A stretch of DNA of 64,000 nt. It comes from Chionoecetes opilio. Taxonomy: Eukaryota; Arthropoda; Malacostraca; Decapoda; Majidae. This document shows positions 1 to 12,147 of the stretch, in pieces. The notes under the pieces are model-generated. The model saw only the letters and a list, made by a program, of their open reading frames with translations, ran no database searches and was not told the DNA's origin. The stretch covers positions 350,739 through 414,738 of the forward strand of contig JACEEZ010016425.1 of the NCBI GenBank assembly GCA_016584305.1, given 5' to 3'. The translations under genes were made by a program, and so were the position numbers. Position 1 is the first letter of the stretch. Each line of letters begins with the position of its first letter.

Positions 1-165
1 ACACACACGGGGGGGGACCCCCGCACACCACACACAACCCCAACAACCCACAACCCACCCCACACACCCCCACACACCCCACACACACAAACACACACAA
101 AAAAAAACACACAACACCCCCCCACACACACAAAACACACACCACCCCCACACAAACACAAAAAG
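1..165. repeat. CA-rich low-complexity tract
   Basis: The window opens in an imperfect (CA)n tract mixed with C and A homopolymers. The irregular homopolymer lengths look like uncorrected long-read error. No gene is visible. Confidence 0.8.
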
Positions 166-1830
166 AACAGGTCATTCCGACGCTTTTTAAAACCCAAAAT
201 TCCCCTTTAACTTCTGCACATCTTACTAGTTTTACCTACATTTTTGTTAAAAAAAAACCAGTAAAATTCTTTTGGGAAAAAAGAAAGCCCCATTTGTATA
301 CCAACCCGATCAACTCTACTAAAAAACAAAACCTCTCCAAATTTTTAATTTAAATTCAATCCAGTTCAAATTTAAAATTTAAACTAAGTACCAAACCCAA
401 AACCCCTTTTTCAAAATCTTTCAGATCAGAGCCTTTCCCCGCAGACACTGGGAATAGTCCCATCACGAGGGACGCCCTTTTGAACGGGGGATTTTTGGAA
501 ATTTGACAGCACATCCCGGGCACTCGGTTGGTGCGGGAAACTTTTGGTTTGTCCAAAAACCTCGCCAACCACTGTAAGAGGAATGTAACACGCGGTGGAA
601 AAATCATATATTTGGGGACCTCGATGTTCCCCTTGAAGGCATTTTTTATGTAAAAACTTTTCCCTTATATAAAAAAAATCCCAAAGCTGATAGATAAATG
701 TCGACTATCACCCATTATACTCTTTTATTAATAAAACCCATTACCCTCATTATCAACATGACATTTTTCATAGGGCCCTCTAGGGGGGGTCAGGGCCGAT
801 TTGGGAATGTAAAAATCAAGGGGTCTATTTTCGCCCATGGCAAAGGGCTTTTTTTCATGGAATTATATTTTTTATCTCTCTCTTTTCCCCTCCCCAATCC
901 CCGTCATTGTGTAACTTTGCCCCTCTTTCCCAAAAGAAAAGTGGGAGTAAAAAAAACACAAAGGGAAAACACAAAAAACGGAAAATACAAGACAGGAAAA
1001 AAGCATGTAAATTTAAATAAGTAAGTCAAAATTTATTTCTATATAAAATACAAATGCAACAATTTTAATAATAGCATAAAACAAATGTCTGTTGAGCCAA
1101 ACTCCCTTACGGCAAAATATCAATTACTAGGGGGGGCTTTTGACATGCCAAAACCCCAGCTATAGCAAAAATTTTAAACCCTTTAAATTTCTGTTTGAAT
1201 AATTAAAAAAAAAAAAGTTTTCAAAAATTTTATTTTTTACATAACTTATGCAAATGCACTAATAAAATTTTAATTTTAAAAAAAAAAAAAAAAATAAAAA
1301 AAAAAAAGTTTTTGCATGGGTTTTACTTTTTTAAAGTAAATCTGCTAAGAGTTTTTGAAGTATAAAAATCTTTTATTTCCCTTTGAAAAGCTAAAAATTT
1401 GTTTGTTTTTAAAATAAAGCTTTAATTTTTATTGGGGGGGAAGCTTTTTAATTTTGGGGCCTTTAACTAGAATTTTTGTTTTTAATTAAGTGTTTCAAAC
1501 TGTGGACAAAACCCAAATTTTTACATTATTGCTTCTAGTCTGATGAAGATTGTCAATAAATTTGAACATTTAATTTCCTGTATAACTAGCTATAAACATT
1601 TTATAAATCAATAATAATGACAAGTATTTGTGTATTCAATCGAATTTCAACATTTTCATTGAAGAAATAATTTCAGTGACAGAGTCAAATTTGCCTAAGA
1701 AAAGAATACATCTGACAACTTTCTTCTGTGCTATTGTTACCTTATTTAAGAATGTTGGCCATGTGCTAGCCCAGATGGACACACAGTATGTTAAGTGAGG
1801 GTAACACAAGGTATAGTAAATACTAAGCAG
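166..1830. other. AT-rich intergenic sequence, no gene seen
   Basis: This stretch is AT-rich with many A, T and G homopolymer runs, especially up to about 1450, where base quality looks poor. Short open frames on either strand show no recognisable motif, and their composition matches the noncoding surroundings. I see no promoter, RNA gene or mobile element. Confidence 0.6.
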
Positions 1831-1841
1831 TGCATCTACAG

Positions 1842-2559
1842 CAGTGGTTCTTAACCTTTTCAGAGGCGCCGAACCCTAACGAAAACCTCTGCACCTTGGC
1901 CGAGACCCTCAAATATGCGAAGAAAAAAATATTAATACAAAACAGAAAAATTGCTTCAAAATTCAAGAAATATTTAAATAAGAAGAAGAATACATTTTGA
2001 TTTAATTGATGCAAAAATTAGAGGAACATTGCCTCAAAATTCAAGTTTTTATTTGGATAATAAGAAGGAAGGAAGAACTCTATAGCAGTGGCATATATAG
2101 GTCCTCTGAAAGGGGGGGGGGGGGCACAGAGGTGAATACATGATTGTTTTAAGACGGGGCTAGGCGAGCGAAGTGAGTCTCAACAGCTTGGGGGTCTGAG
2201 GAGGGGTCATGTAATTTGTTGAAAATCGAATATTTTTAGGACATTTTGAGGCCTCAGGAGGGATATTTTGCACTAATCGGATATTCAATGGCAAAACAAG
2301 GCTGTGCCCCCCAAACGTATACGCCACTGCTCGGAAGTGAGAGAGCCGGACGAGCACACGCACTTTTACACACCCGCACATGACTCCCTCCATCGCCCTG
2401 CTGAAATTTACGTTGATTTCGCGTATAGTTTACTCTGGTGAATTATCTGGATTTACAATAATAGCAAAATTGCAATGTTTTTGGAGGGCCTACGCCGAAC
2501 CCCTAAGACTGGCTCACCGAACCCCTGGGGTTCGATCGAACCCAGGTTAAGAACCAGTG
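1842..2559. mobile_element. Non-autonomous hAT element (SPIN-like ends)
   Basis: The left end reads CAGTGGTTCTTAACC. The right end reads GGTTAAGAACCAGTG, its near-perfect inverted complement, with subterminal copies of a 'CGAACCC' motif on both sides. Ends of the form CAGTGGTTCT(C/T)AACC are typical of hAT elements of the Charlie/SPIN type. The 718-bp interior has no transposase, so this is a deletion derivative. No convincing 8-bp target duplication is seen at the flanks, which may reflect age or sequence error. Confidence 0.72.
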
Positions 2560-3005
2560 TAGACTAAGCAGAATTGGTAACAGCGTAACAGCTACATACG
2601 GATATTTCGTGGTAAAATTATCATTGCACTTTCTAATTTCTTAGTAAACACGGGATTTCGATTTTTTTTTTTTTTTTATTCCATACAGTACTGCTTATCC
2701 AGTTTAAATAGGTGTTAATACTATACAGGGGTGTTGAAGTGAGATTTTGAATGTTTTTATGGAAGATTTGGTATGAATATAGTCAAGGAGAGAGCCTGAA
2801 CTATTCCTGCGCTACACCCAAGCTTAACGAAAACCTACAATCAATAAAGCAACAATCTAACTTACAACAGACGCTACCTGGTACAAGTTTATAAAAAATA
2901 TATAAAAAAAAGAAGAAGGTAAAACTATTTTTCTGATAGATTTTGATGTTTTGAAAGAACCTGCGCCAGGGACCTTTCTTTTTCTTGGCAATCACTATAC
3001 ATTTT
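2560..3005. other. Unassigned intergenic sequence
   Basis: AT-rich sequence with a T16 run near 2662. No coding, RNA or repeat feature is recognised. Confidence 0.5.
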
Positions 3006-3009
3006 TTTA

Positions 3010-3205
3010 GAACCTACGAACATAAGAAAATAAGGAAGCTAAAAGAGGCGTGAGACCTACACGTGATAGTTCCTGTTACTTAACACTACCTACATCCACC
3101 TTTCATCCCCATCCATGAATTTATCTAGCCTCCCTTTAAAGCTCTCTCTATAATGACTACACACTAACTACCTGTTTACTGAGTCCATTTTAACCCTCTT
3201 GACCC
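3010..3205 (+). repeat. Dispersed decapod repeat family A, copy 1
   Basis: The block begins 'ACATAAGAAAATAAGGAAGCT' in style and runs through 'CCTACACGTG' and 'CATCCACCTTTCATCCCC'. The same sequence recurs inverted at 4128-4300 and 53650-53830, and in a longer direct copy at 54575-55180. I recall this sequence as a very common interspersed repeat in decapods. No protein is encoded here. Confidence 0.7.
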
Positions 3206-3639
3206 CACCTGTGAAAAATTAGTGATTTCCAAGAAAAACAAACCAGATTATTCCAAAACATCAAAATCTGGTTAATTTGCAGAAAGAGGTTAATTCTCAA
3301 GTAATTTTTTAAGGAATATTAATTAGTTTTTCTGGTCTTTTTGTATGTGATTTGACTGATTTTGGGATTCATTTCTGGGGCAAAGCACTTGTTTCTGAGT
3401 CCCCCCTTCCCCCTCCCCCACACACACTTGTGGGACCCGGGGGAAAACCGGTTTTTTGGGGCAGGGAACATAATATCAGCCATATCATTCTACTGTTATC
3501 TATGTATCAGCTTATAAAGTTGTTTTATCCCTACATCAAGCCTACTTACACTCTAGGCAATACATGTGTAGACCTATAGCTCCTGGGAGGCCTATATATG
3601 TTGTCCTTAATGGGATATCTTTCTTTGCAATGACCTTAA

Positions 3640-3758
3640 TTCCTAACATCAGCTTACCGCTCATCTATTGCTGGGCTTTTTATTTTATATCCCTTGTTTG
3701 TTTGTTTGCTTCTATGTTAAACTGTAATAGATGTGAATAAAGCTAAAAAAAAAAAAGC
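3640..3758 (+). repeat. Retroposon 3' tail with AATAAA and oligo-A
   Basis: The segment ends in 'TGTAATAGATGTGAATAAAG' followed by an A11 tract. A closely similar tail occurs at 17420-17515 and 31010-31125, so this is a shared retroposon 3' end rather than a unique gene terminator. The polyadenylation signal is AATAAA. Confidence 0.55.
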
Positions 3759-3779
3759 CTACCTGCATTACCGTATACT

Positions 3780-3990
3780 TTAACCCCTTGAGACCCATAA
3801 CGTAATTTCCATTGTAGTGTGGGTGCCATTAGACGATTTTTAGTGACTATAAGCAATATTTTATAGATATGACCTGTTTAGTATCCTTGTCCACTAACTA
3901 ATTTGGTATATTCAGTAATTTTTCGTAATTTTATGGCTAAGAACAGACTATTTTTTACAGCTAAGGAAAGATCTGGGGTTAATAATAAGC
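3780..3990 (+). repeat. Dispersed repeat family B, copy 1
   Basis: The sequence from 'ACCCCTTGAGACCCATAACG' to 'AAAGATCTGGGGTTAA' recurs inverted at 27446-27670 and directly at about 10630-10730, 28110-28200 and 57905-58055, with a fragment at 54490-54545. The outer ends form a short inverted repeat (ACCCCTTGAG... and ...GGGTTAA), suggesting a small inverted-repeat element. No coding capacity is seen. Confidence 0.65.
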
Positions 3991-4127
3991 ATGCACCAAG
4001 TTTTCATGAGAAGCTTAAAATCACTAGCCATTTAAAACTTCTATTATTTCATTGTAGGCTGGTATAGACCTGCATACGTCTTCGATGCCTCACTAATTAT
4101 TTATTTACTTACTTATTTACATATTTA

Positions 4128-4300
4128 GTTACTTATTTAGGCAGGTAGTTAGTGCGGAGTCATTAGAGAGCTGGAGGCTGGATAAATTCATGGATGGGGA
4201 TGAAAGGTGGATGTAGGTAGTGTTATTTGTAACGGGAACTATCTCGTGTAGGTCTTCCAGCCTCTTGTAGCTTCCTTATTTTCTGATATCCTTATGTTCT
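4128..4300 (-). repeat. Dispersed decapod repeat family A, copy 2 (inverted)
   Basis: This is the reverse complement of 3010-3205, recognisable by 'GGGGATGAAAGGTGGATG' and 'CTTGTAGCTTCCTTATTTTC'. Copies 1 and 2 lie in opposite orientation about 0.9 kb apart and could form a foldback. Confidence 0.7.
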
Positions 4301-4589
4301 TTTTTCGATATTTGTTATCTTCATTTCCAAGCTTATTTCATCACCCTTTTCTTCTCTCCCTTTCCCTCCCTCATTAGAGCTGACAGGGCTAACTTATTTC
4401 AGTATCTTTTTATTTATTTTCCTGCGCCTTTTCCTCCCCAGGTGCTTATTTAACATATTCTTACGGCCTCTTGTAGCTTCCTTATTTTCTTATATTATCA
4501 TTACTATTCATTATTATCCCATTTCTCATCCAATATTCACGTCTCTCACTCTTCTATCCTCTCTCCTTATCCTCCCATTGTAAAGGCCT

Positions 4590-5530
4590 CTTACACTATT
4601 CTTCACTATACACTTACCTATACACTTACACTATACCTTACACTATAACACTTACACTATACACTTTACACTATATACTTACACTATACACTTACACTAT
4701 AACTTACACTTACACTTACCTATACACTTACTTACACTATATCCTTCACTATACACTTACACTATATACTTACACTATACACTTACACTATACACTTACA
4801 CTATACACTTACACTATACACTTACACTATACACTAACACTGTACACTTACATTATACACTTACACTATATACTTACACTATACACTTACACTATACACT
4901 TACACTATACACTTACACTATACACTTACACTATACACTTACACTATACACTTACACTATACACTTACACTATACACTTACACTATATACTTACACTATA
5001 CACTTACACTATACACTTCACTTACACGTACACTTACACTATACACTTACACTATAACTTTACACTATAACTTACATATACACTTCACTATACACTTACA
5101 CTATTACTTACCTATACCCAAAACTTACACTAATATACTTACACTATACACTTACACTATACACTTACACTATATACTTACACTATATACTTACACCTAT
5201 AATACTTACACTAATACACTTACACTACTATACTTTACACTATACCCTTACACTATACACTTACCATACACTTACAACTATACACTATATAGTAATATTA
5301 TCACTATATATAGTATGTTATATTCACTTATATAACACTTATATAGTGTAAGTATATATACTTCACTATGCACTAACAACTATATAACTTACACTATATA
5401 ACTTACACTATACACTTCCTATACACTTACACTATATACTTACACTATAACTTACACTATACCACTTACACTAATATACTTACACTATAAACACTTACAC
5501 TATACACTACACTATATACTTACACTATCT
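4590..5530. repeat. 13-bp minisatellite array
   Basis: The unit CTTACACTATACA repeats about 70 times, with small indels and TATATA variants. It ends abruptly at about 5528. The most regular part is 4745-5010. The array has no coding meaning. Confidence 0.9.
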
Positions 5531-5597
5531 ATTTGTGCCACTCCTATGCATCATTCTTTGTTACCTCACTTCATGTTTCTCAAATGAAAGATTTATT

Positions 5598-6985
5598 GAC
5601 GCCCTTTTGGCTACTCCTGCGGAGGCTATTGGGGCCTTCGGCCACCACTTGTTTGGGGCCAAAGCCACCAAACACAGACTCTCCAGATAGCCCTTCTAAC
5701 TTTCCTAAAATCATGGATGTAGAAATGTATGTATTCCCCCCACCCTTCACTACCCATTACCCATCACCAACACCCTTCACTCGACCTTTACCATCACCCC
5801 CCACCTATTCCTCACCATCACCCATCACCCCACCCATTGACACCATCACCCCACACCATTCCCCATCACCCTACATCAAGGTTTCCTCAATTCCAATGAT
5901 CTGAAACTCGAGAAATGCCAGTGGTCGCTGGCAGTTTTAACTCAAAGGTTGGTCTACTGTGTTTTGGCTCCGCGACTAATATTTTTCATAAATTAATTTC
6001 GCGATAAAATTGATGCACCGCATCTGAATACCAAAAAATATAGTTCTTCTGTTGTTCTACTAATTATATGGATAACATGCATTACGATGGAACGTTCTAT
6101 AATAGCAATTTAATGCAAATTACTCGCCTCGAGTAGCAAAGCTTAATATATTTTTTACATGTATTTTGTGGCATGTAAAATTTGGGCGATGTTCACACTG
6201 TTTTCTAAGACAGTACTGCTGCGTCTGGCAAACGCTTGTCAAAATACAATAAGCAAATGCCTTGGAAAAACGAAGAATAAGGAATGCCGAAATCGGCTTG
6301 CTGCTGCGACAATGTAGGTTATAATTGTGGAGGCGACGTGCCGCGGCGGGGAGTGGTGGGCGGGGAGATTGTGGCGGGGAGATTGAATCAAAACATTGCC
6401 ACTTCACGCGTCGACTCATTGCACTTCCAGGCTTTCTATCTGATTGATACACAATAATAACAGGAAAATATGACTGCCTAGGTATAGATAACTTCTAAAC
6501 ATTCGTTATTGACTATATAATATCATAGAGTAGCATTTACCTCGCCTCCTCAACTATAACCTACTTGGTTATTTGGTTATATACAATGTTTTACAGAATC
6601 AGGCTTCTATACAATATACATATAGAAGAAAATCGTTCTTAATATTATACTTGTGTGTTTTAAGTGCAGTGGAATAAGCCCATATTTTTCTTTCAAGTTG
6701 ACCAACTTTTCACCAAATTATGAGTTAAAACTGCCAGCGACCACTGGCATTTCGGAGTTGCAGTTCTCTCTAATTCTCGCAACCCACTTTTTTTTCACAA
6801 TTCTCGCTAATAGGCTGCTAAAAAAAAAAAAAAAAAAGTGATCGGATCATCTCATAAGTGGGCTTAAAACCTTCCCCTGGTCGAGCTGGTTCCAAAACGG
6901 TGACATATGATGGGATTCCGCCACGGGGGGCGGCACATATCGCGGACAGACAGACACACACACACACACTTTCGCTTATATTATT
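5598..6985. mobile_element. Repeat element R, copy A (possible RTE-type non-autonomous retroelement)
   Basis: One of three copies (also 10739-12147 and 19113-20666). It starts in a CTCCTGCGGAGG hairpin region and has a C-rich 'CCCATTACCCATCACC' minisatellite. It carries an internal inverted repeat of about 50 bp around 'GCCAGTGGTCGCTGGC' (near 5910-5955 and 6715-6765). It ends with a (GACA)/(CA) tract and 'TTTCGCTTATATTATTATAG'. The 3' microsatellite followed by a TATTATTA-type end resembles non-autonomous RTE-clade elements of invertebrates; that assignment is inference. This copy lacks the first bases seen in the other two. No protein is evident. Confidence 0.6.
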
Positions 6986-7664
6986 ATAGAAGGAAAGATG
7001 AAAGGGTTAAAGGTATTACTTAACCTAGCACAGCAGACTGATATGACCTGCAAGCATAGTGTGACCAGGGTTATCTTAATGTAATCCCGTGTGATCTACG
7101 CAAAGCTGTCTCGGGGTTCTAGAAAAGTGTAAAGATATATTAGTGTGTGTTTGCTAAGTAGATAAAAATACTGTCACTTAGCTGACCAGGTTCCCGTTCG
7201 GCACGAGGGACGAATGAGTAAATAGATGATCGGGCACTGTCCTTCAACCCCGGCAAACTGACGAAGCGACTAGGTTCATTTTAGTTCGGTGCAGTGAATG
7301 AATGAATAAAAAACATCAGTTAAAAAATGGAAAAGATAATGTGAATGGAAAAATATAGTAAGACATAAATAGTGAGATTGTATTCCCAAAACCGGTAACT
7401 AAAACCCCACTGTCTCCACCCTGATCCTACCTAACACCCTCTTGGGCTAAAACACCCTCTTGAACTACGGCCCTGCGGGGTCCGGGACCCTGAGCTCTAT
7501 AATAACTGGAGGGGCTATCTTTCTGCCCAGCGCCGCGCAGTTGTTGTGTTGCCACCAGGGCGGCGCTTTTGCACTTGACGGCCATCTCGAGACACCATTC
7601 AGCCGCGGAAGTTGAACTGCTACCCTGTGTTTAAGGGAAAAATTATTCTTGAATTACAATCAAG
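6986..7664 (+). other. Block X flank and candidate 5' leader of the THAP fragment
   Basis: Unique-looking sequence, repeated with errors at 12150-12820 and in part at 28210-28640. The last 200 bases before the THAP start codon are GC-richer (the 'GCCACCAGGGCGGCGC' region) and could be a promoter or leader. No defined element is recognised. Confidence 0.35.
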
Positions 7665-7810
7665 ATGGTGCATTGTGCAGCCTACGGTTGCAAAAATGGG
7701 CACAAGAATACTTAAAAGAAAAATTGGGATAACGTTTCACAGATAAGCAAAGCCCCACTTGTCCTTTTTACCCCGAATATTGAGGAGTCGAAAATATATC
7801 TTGTTTCAGT
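7665..7810 (+). pseudogene. THAP-domain N-terminal fragment
   Basis: From the ATG at 7665 the translation begins MVHCAAYGCKNG, which matches the start of THAP zinc-binding DNA-binding domains (C-x4-C at the N-terminus). After a stop and a one-base frame change the typical ITFHR segment follows. THAP domains occur in host transcriptional regulators and in P-element-type transposases. The second half of the domain (C-x2-H, AVPTIF) is not found downstream, so this is either a first exon or a relic. A more damaged copy lies at 12822-12970. The frame breaks make a working product unlikely unless they are assembly errors. Confidence 0.5.
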
Positions 7811-8385
7811 AGATACACTGTTTCTGTCAACAGTTTGATATTGTCAGCATGTTACAGTGATATATCGGACACATAAGTGCAGTGACCATATATATTTAAA
7901 AATCATGACTTCACTACTCATATATAGCCATATTTTGCTCGCTATTAATAATTGATGTTTAGCGGTAGGTTACTGCTTCTTTTCAACATGTCGTATGTTT
8001 TAAATATATGACATGGATGCATATATGCAAATCTAATAAACTGAAGCGTTTCAACCTAGTCTATATGTCAAATTAACTGGCAAGGGATAAATAAGTCCCC
8101 CGGATCAGTGTTAATAGGCTACAGTCTTAGGACGTAACTAGAGATGCTTGAATTGTTTGCATATAAAGCTGAAATACATCAGGTTACTTTATCACACCAG
8201 TGTATGACTGTCACATACTTCGTTCTTTAGGTGGAAAAATTTTTTTAAAACCCATAAAAATATTTTGAACATTATAGTCAGCACGATTTTGCGATCAATG
8301 CCTAATTTTCATTTCTACATATAAATTTCTACTCAAGTTATTTTCGCTCCGATAATGTGAATTTTCATATATAGCTTGGTTTTAA
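7811..8385. other. AT-rich sequence, no gene seen
   Basis: Low-GC sequence between the THAP fragment and a microsatellite. It is matched by 12970-13560 in the second copy of block X. No motif is recognised. Confidence 0.5.
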
Positions 8386-8387
8386 CA

Positions 8388-8510
8388 ATGAGAGAGAGAG
8401 AGAGAAAGAGAGAGAGGAGAGAGAGGAGAGAGAGAGAGATAGAGAGAAGAGAGAGAGGGGAAGGAGAGAGAGAGAGAGAAGGAGAGAGAGAGAGAGAGAG
8501 AAAAAAAAAA
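8388..8510. repeat. (GA)n microsatellite
   Basis: A polypurine tract of GA and GGA units. Arg/Glu-rich and Ser/Leu-rich open frames across it are products of the repeat. Confidence 0.95.
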
Positions 8511-8829
8511 ATACTTCGATCAATACGACGCAATATTCTGACTACAAATACCTCAAAAAAGGTAATATTCGAAGCAGGTACTGGTATAGTAATATTTCAT
8601 TTATCTTTTTTAATAAGGAATAACACATATAATTGTTAACGGAGGAAAGAAAAAACAAGCTGAGTGCAGCATTAAGGCTTTGGGACTATTGTGCGGTGCG
8701 CCGATGGTGTTTCAATATGGCTGCCCGAAGTCACGCGCTCCGAGAGGAGAGCGGCCCCCCCCAGTTCATATAGAGCTCAGTGGTCCAGACTAGAGTACCT
8801 GTATTATATAGAGTAGCGAAAACTGATTG

Positions 8830-9880
8830 TGGGCGCATCTTTGGGGCCAAGGCCTCCTCGTTCACCCAAGACCCGGGGGAAGTTCTCAAGGCATTACCCC
8901 GCAGTATATCATGTTATACATGATAAAGGATAGACTGTTCTCTTCGGAAATGCTTTTTTCTATAAGGGGATCACATAAAACATAGTAAAACACAAAAAAA
9001 GGTCATTATGAGACTCTGAAGAAATATGATGAAATTAACATCACTTAAACTCGTCGTCATGTATAACTTGGGGACCGCTATAAGATGAGAATCATCAAGC
9101 AAATTTTAATTGCTTCCATTGACATTTCGTTTGCTATACATACAATAATACAATCAACATAGGTAATAAATAATTGCTTTCCCCTTCCTCTCTCTTCTCT
9201 CTCTCTCTTCTCTCTCTCTCCTCTTCCCTCTCTCTCTCTTATTTCCTAAACTCTCTCTCCTCCTCTAATATATATGATTATTATTAGTATATATAATATA
9301 TATATATATATAATAGATGTGATAAGATAAGCAAAGATGAGATAGAAGATAGATATAATATGATATATATATATATTAGTTTGTATATTATTATATATAT
9401 ATATATTTATATATACAATAAATAATAATCATATATATATATTATACAATATATAATATATATATAATAGATAGAGTATCTAATATATATAATTATTATA
9501 TATAAAAAGAGAGAGGAAGGGAGAGAGTAGAAAAGAGAGAGAGAGATATGAGAGACGAAGAGAGAGAGTGAATGAGAATTGGGTATAGAAGAGAGAAAGA
9601 GAGAGAGAGAAAAAAAAATTATAAAGTGTTTGGTTACTCTCTGTATTATCTTCACTCATATGCTTTCACTATCTTCATCTAGCTCCCTTCACGGGAGAAG
9701 GAGTTTGGGGGAGGGTGCCACACGTGGAGAGACAAAGGCCGAGACGAGACTCTCGTAGCCTGAGACTGATAGAGAGAGAAATGAGGAGACGAGCCCGAGC
9801 GAGAGAGAGACGAGAGAGGAGGAAAAGAGAGAGAGAGAGCGTCGGAGAGAGAGCGGGGGGAGCAATTTTTTTTAGTTAAC
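8830..9880. repeat. Quasi-palindrome, copy 1: arm plus (CT)n-(AT)n-(GA)n apex
   Basis: A left arm (about 8830-9180) is followed by a pyrimidine tract (9180-9255), an (AT)n-rich core (about 9265-9500) and purine tracts (9507-9620 and 9760-9860). The sequence before the pyrimidine tract (AATTGCTTTCC) is complementary to that after the last purine tract (GGAGCAATTT). The right arm is much weaker here than in the second copy at 13960-15420. Confidence 0.6.
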
Positions 9881-10299
9881 CTTAAGTACGTCCCGACCTT
9901 TTACATTCCTGATTTAATGCAATAAACTAGCATTTTACGATATATCAACAATACATCGTCACTTTTGTATCCCGTCAGCCGTTTTTTAAATAATCCCCAA
10001 ACAAAATCGCAAATTCCCCAGTTTTCTCAAAAACCCAATTAAAAATTTTTTTTTTTTTTTCGGTATAAGGGTTTTTACCCAAATTTAAAAAATTTTTGGG
10101 GAAAAATTCCCGGTTTTTTCTTGGGTCCCTTCCAAAAAGGGGTTTTTAAAAACAGAAAAAGAAAATAAAGAGTGCCAAAATTAAAATTGGTTTTTTTTTT
10201 GACAAAAAAAAACCCTAAAAAAAATTTTTTGGGGGGGAAAATTAAAAAATAAAGATAAAAAAGGTTTGTGAAAAAGGGCTTAGGGTTTTTTTATTTTGG
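9881..10299. other. Error-rich AT sequence
   Basis: Dominated by A, T and G homopolymers of implausible length. No feature can be supported. Confidence 0.5.
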
Positions 10300-10738
10300 T
10301 TTTTTTTGTTTTTTTATATATCTTATGTTATGACTTACACACAACATACATACACTCACATATACTTCCCCCCCCATAGCAACCCTCCTTTCCCGTAACA
10401 AACAGATTGGTAGGGGGTTTTCTAAAGGGCAAGGGAAAAAAAAAGATTCAGTAAAGTTCAAACCAAATCCTCGCCCAGTAAAATTGGGCCCCACACATTG
10501 TCCACTCAAACAACATAAGATAAGATTATGTTTCTAGGGAAAAATTTAATTTCCCTTGGGGCCCAAAAACGAAATTTTTTCATTTTTAATTTTGGGGTTT
10601 TATAGAAATAGATGTTTTTTAACAAATCCCAGCAATCTGAAATGGATATGACCTGTTAGTACCCTTTGTCCACTAACTAATTTGAATTTTCCCCACCCTT
10701 CTCGAAAATTTATGGCTAACAACGTTTTTTATAAAAGA
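10300..10738. repeat. Block P, low-quality copy
   Basis: This matches 27755-28200 nearly base for base apart from homopolymer errors, including 'GACTTACACACA' and 'AAACAGATTGGT'. Its last 100 bases are a family B fragment. It is followed at 10739 by element R copy B; the other copy lacks that insertion. Confidence 0.75.
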
Positions 10739-12147
10739 AACTACCGCAAAGCCCCCCTCCGGGGGGCCCTTTTTGGCTAGCTCCTGCGGAGGGCTTTTGG
10801 GGGGGGCCTTCGGCCCACCACCTGTTTTTTTGGGGGGCCAAAGGGCCCCACCAAACCCCAACTCTCCAGATAGCCCCTTCAATTTTTCCGGGAAATCATG
10901 GATGTAGAAATGTAGGGATTCCCCCCACCTATTCCCTCCCCATAACCCACCCACCCCCCCACCCTTTACTCACCCATAAACCCCCAACCCATTACCCATC
11001 CCCCTACATAAAGGTTTCCCTAAATTCCCAAAATGATCTGAAACTAAAAGGCCAGGGGGTCGCTGGCAGTTTTAACGGGAAAGGTTGGTCTCGGTTTTTG
11101 GGGGCTCCGGGACTAATTTTTTTTCAAAAATTAATTTCGCTAAAACCCTTTAAATGCCCCCCGCATCTGAATACCAAAAAATATTTCTTCTGTTTTTCCC
11201 ACAATTTTTGGGATAACATGCATTAGGGAGGGAAAACTTTTCAAAAATAGCAATTTAATGAAAATTACTCGCCTCGATAGAAAAGCTTAATTTTTTTTTA
11301 CATGTATATTGTGGCTGAAAAATTTTTGGGCGTTTTTTTTCACAGGGGTTTTTCTAAGACATTACGGCTGCGTCTGGAAAACGCTTGTCAAAATAAAAAT
11401 AACAATGCCTTGGAAAAACGAAAAATAAGGAATCCGGAAATCGGCTTCCCTGCTGCGACAATGTAGGTTATAATTGTGGGGGGGACGTGCCGCGGGGGGA
11501 AAGTGGTGGGGGGGGAGATTTGGGGGGGAGTTTGGAATAAAAACATTCCCACTTCACGCGTCGATCATTGAAATTCCGGCTTTCTATCTGATTGATAACA
11601 ATAATAAAAGGAAAATATCCCTGCCTAGGTATAGAAACTTCTAAAAAATTCGTTTTTGCTATAAATATCATAGAGAAAGCATTTACCTCCCCCTCCTAAA
11701 CTAAAACCCCCTTTGGTTTTTGGTTAAAATAAAATTTTTTTACAGAATCAGGCTTTTCCCCAATATACATATAGAAAAAAATCGTTTTTAATATTATACT
11801 TGTTTTTTTTAAGTGCAGGGGAATAACCCCCTTTTTTTTTTCTTTAAAGGTTGACCAACTTTTCACCAAATTATGATTTAAAAAAACTCCCAGCGACCAT
11901 TTGGCATTTCGGGTTGCATTTCCCTCCAAATTCTGGGCAACCCACCTTTTTTTTCACAATTCTCGAAAATAGGCTGCAAAAAAAAAAAAAAAAAAGTGAT
12001 CGGATCATCTCATAAGGGGTTTAAAACCCTTTTCCCCCTGGTCGAGCGGGTTTCCCAAAACGGTGACTTTATGAGGGGTTTCCGCCACGGGGGGGGCACA
12101 TATCGCGGAAAGACAGACACCACACACACTTTCGCTTATTTATTATA
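10739..12147. mobile_element. Repeat element R, copy B
   Basis: This is the same element as 5598-6985 and 19113-20666, beginning 'ACTACCGCAAAGCC' and ending 'CGCTTATTTATTATAA'. Its borders are fixed by comparison with 28190-28212, where block P runs directly into block X without it. The sequence is littered with homopolymer expansions that break every reading frame. Confidence 0.7.

Noticed and set aside
8376..8639. Arg/Glu-rich nuclear-type protein
   Set aside because: It is the translation of a (GA)n microsatellite.
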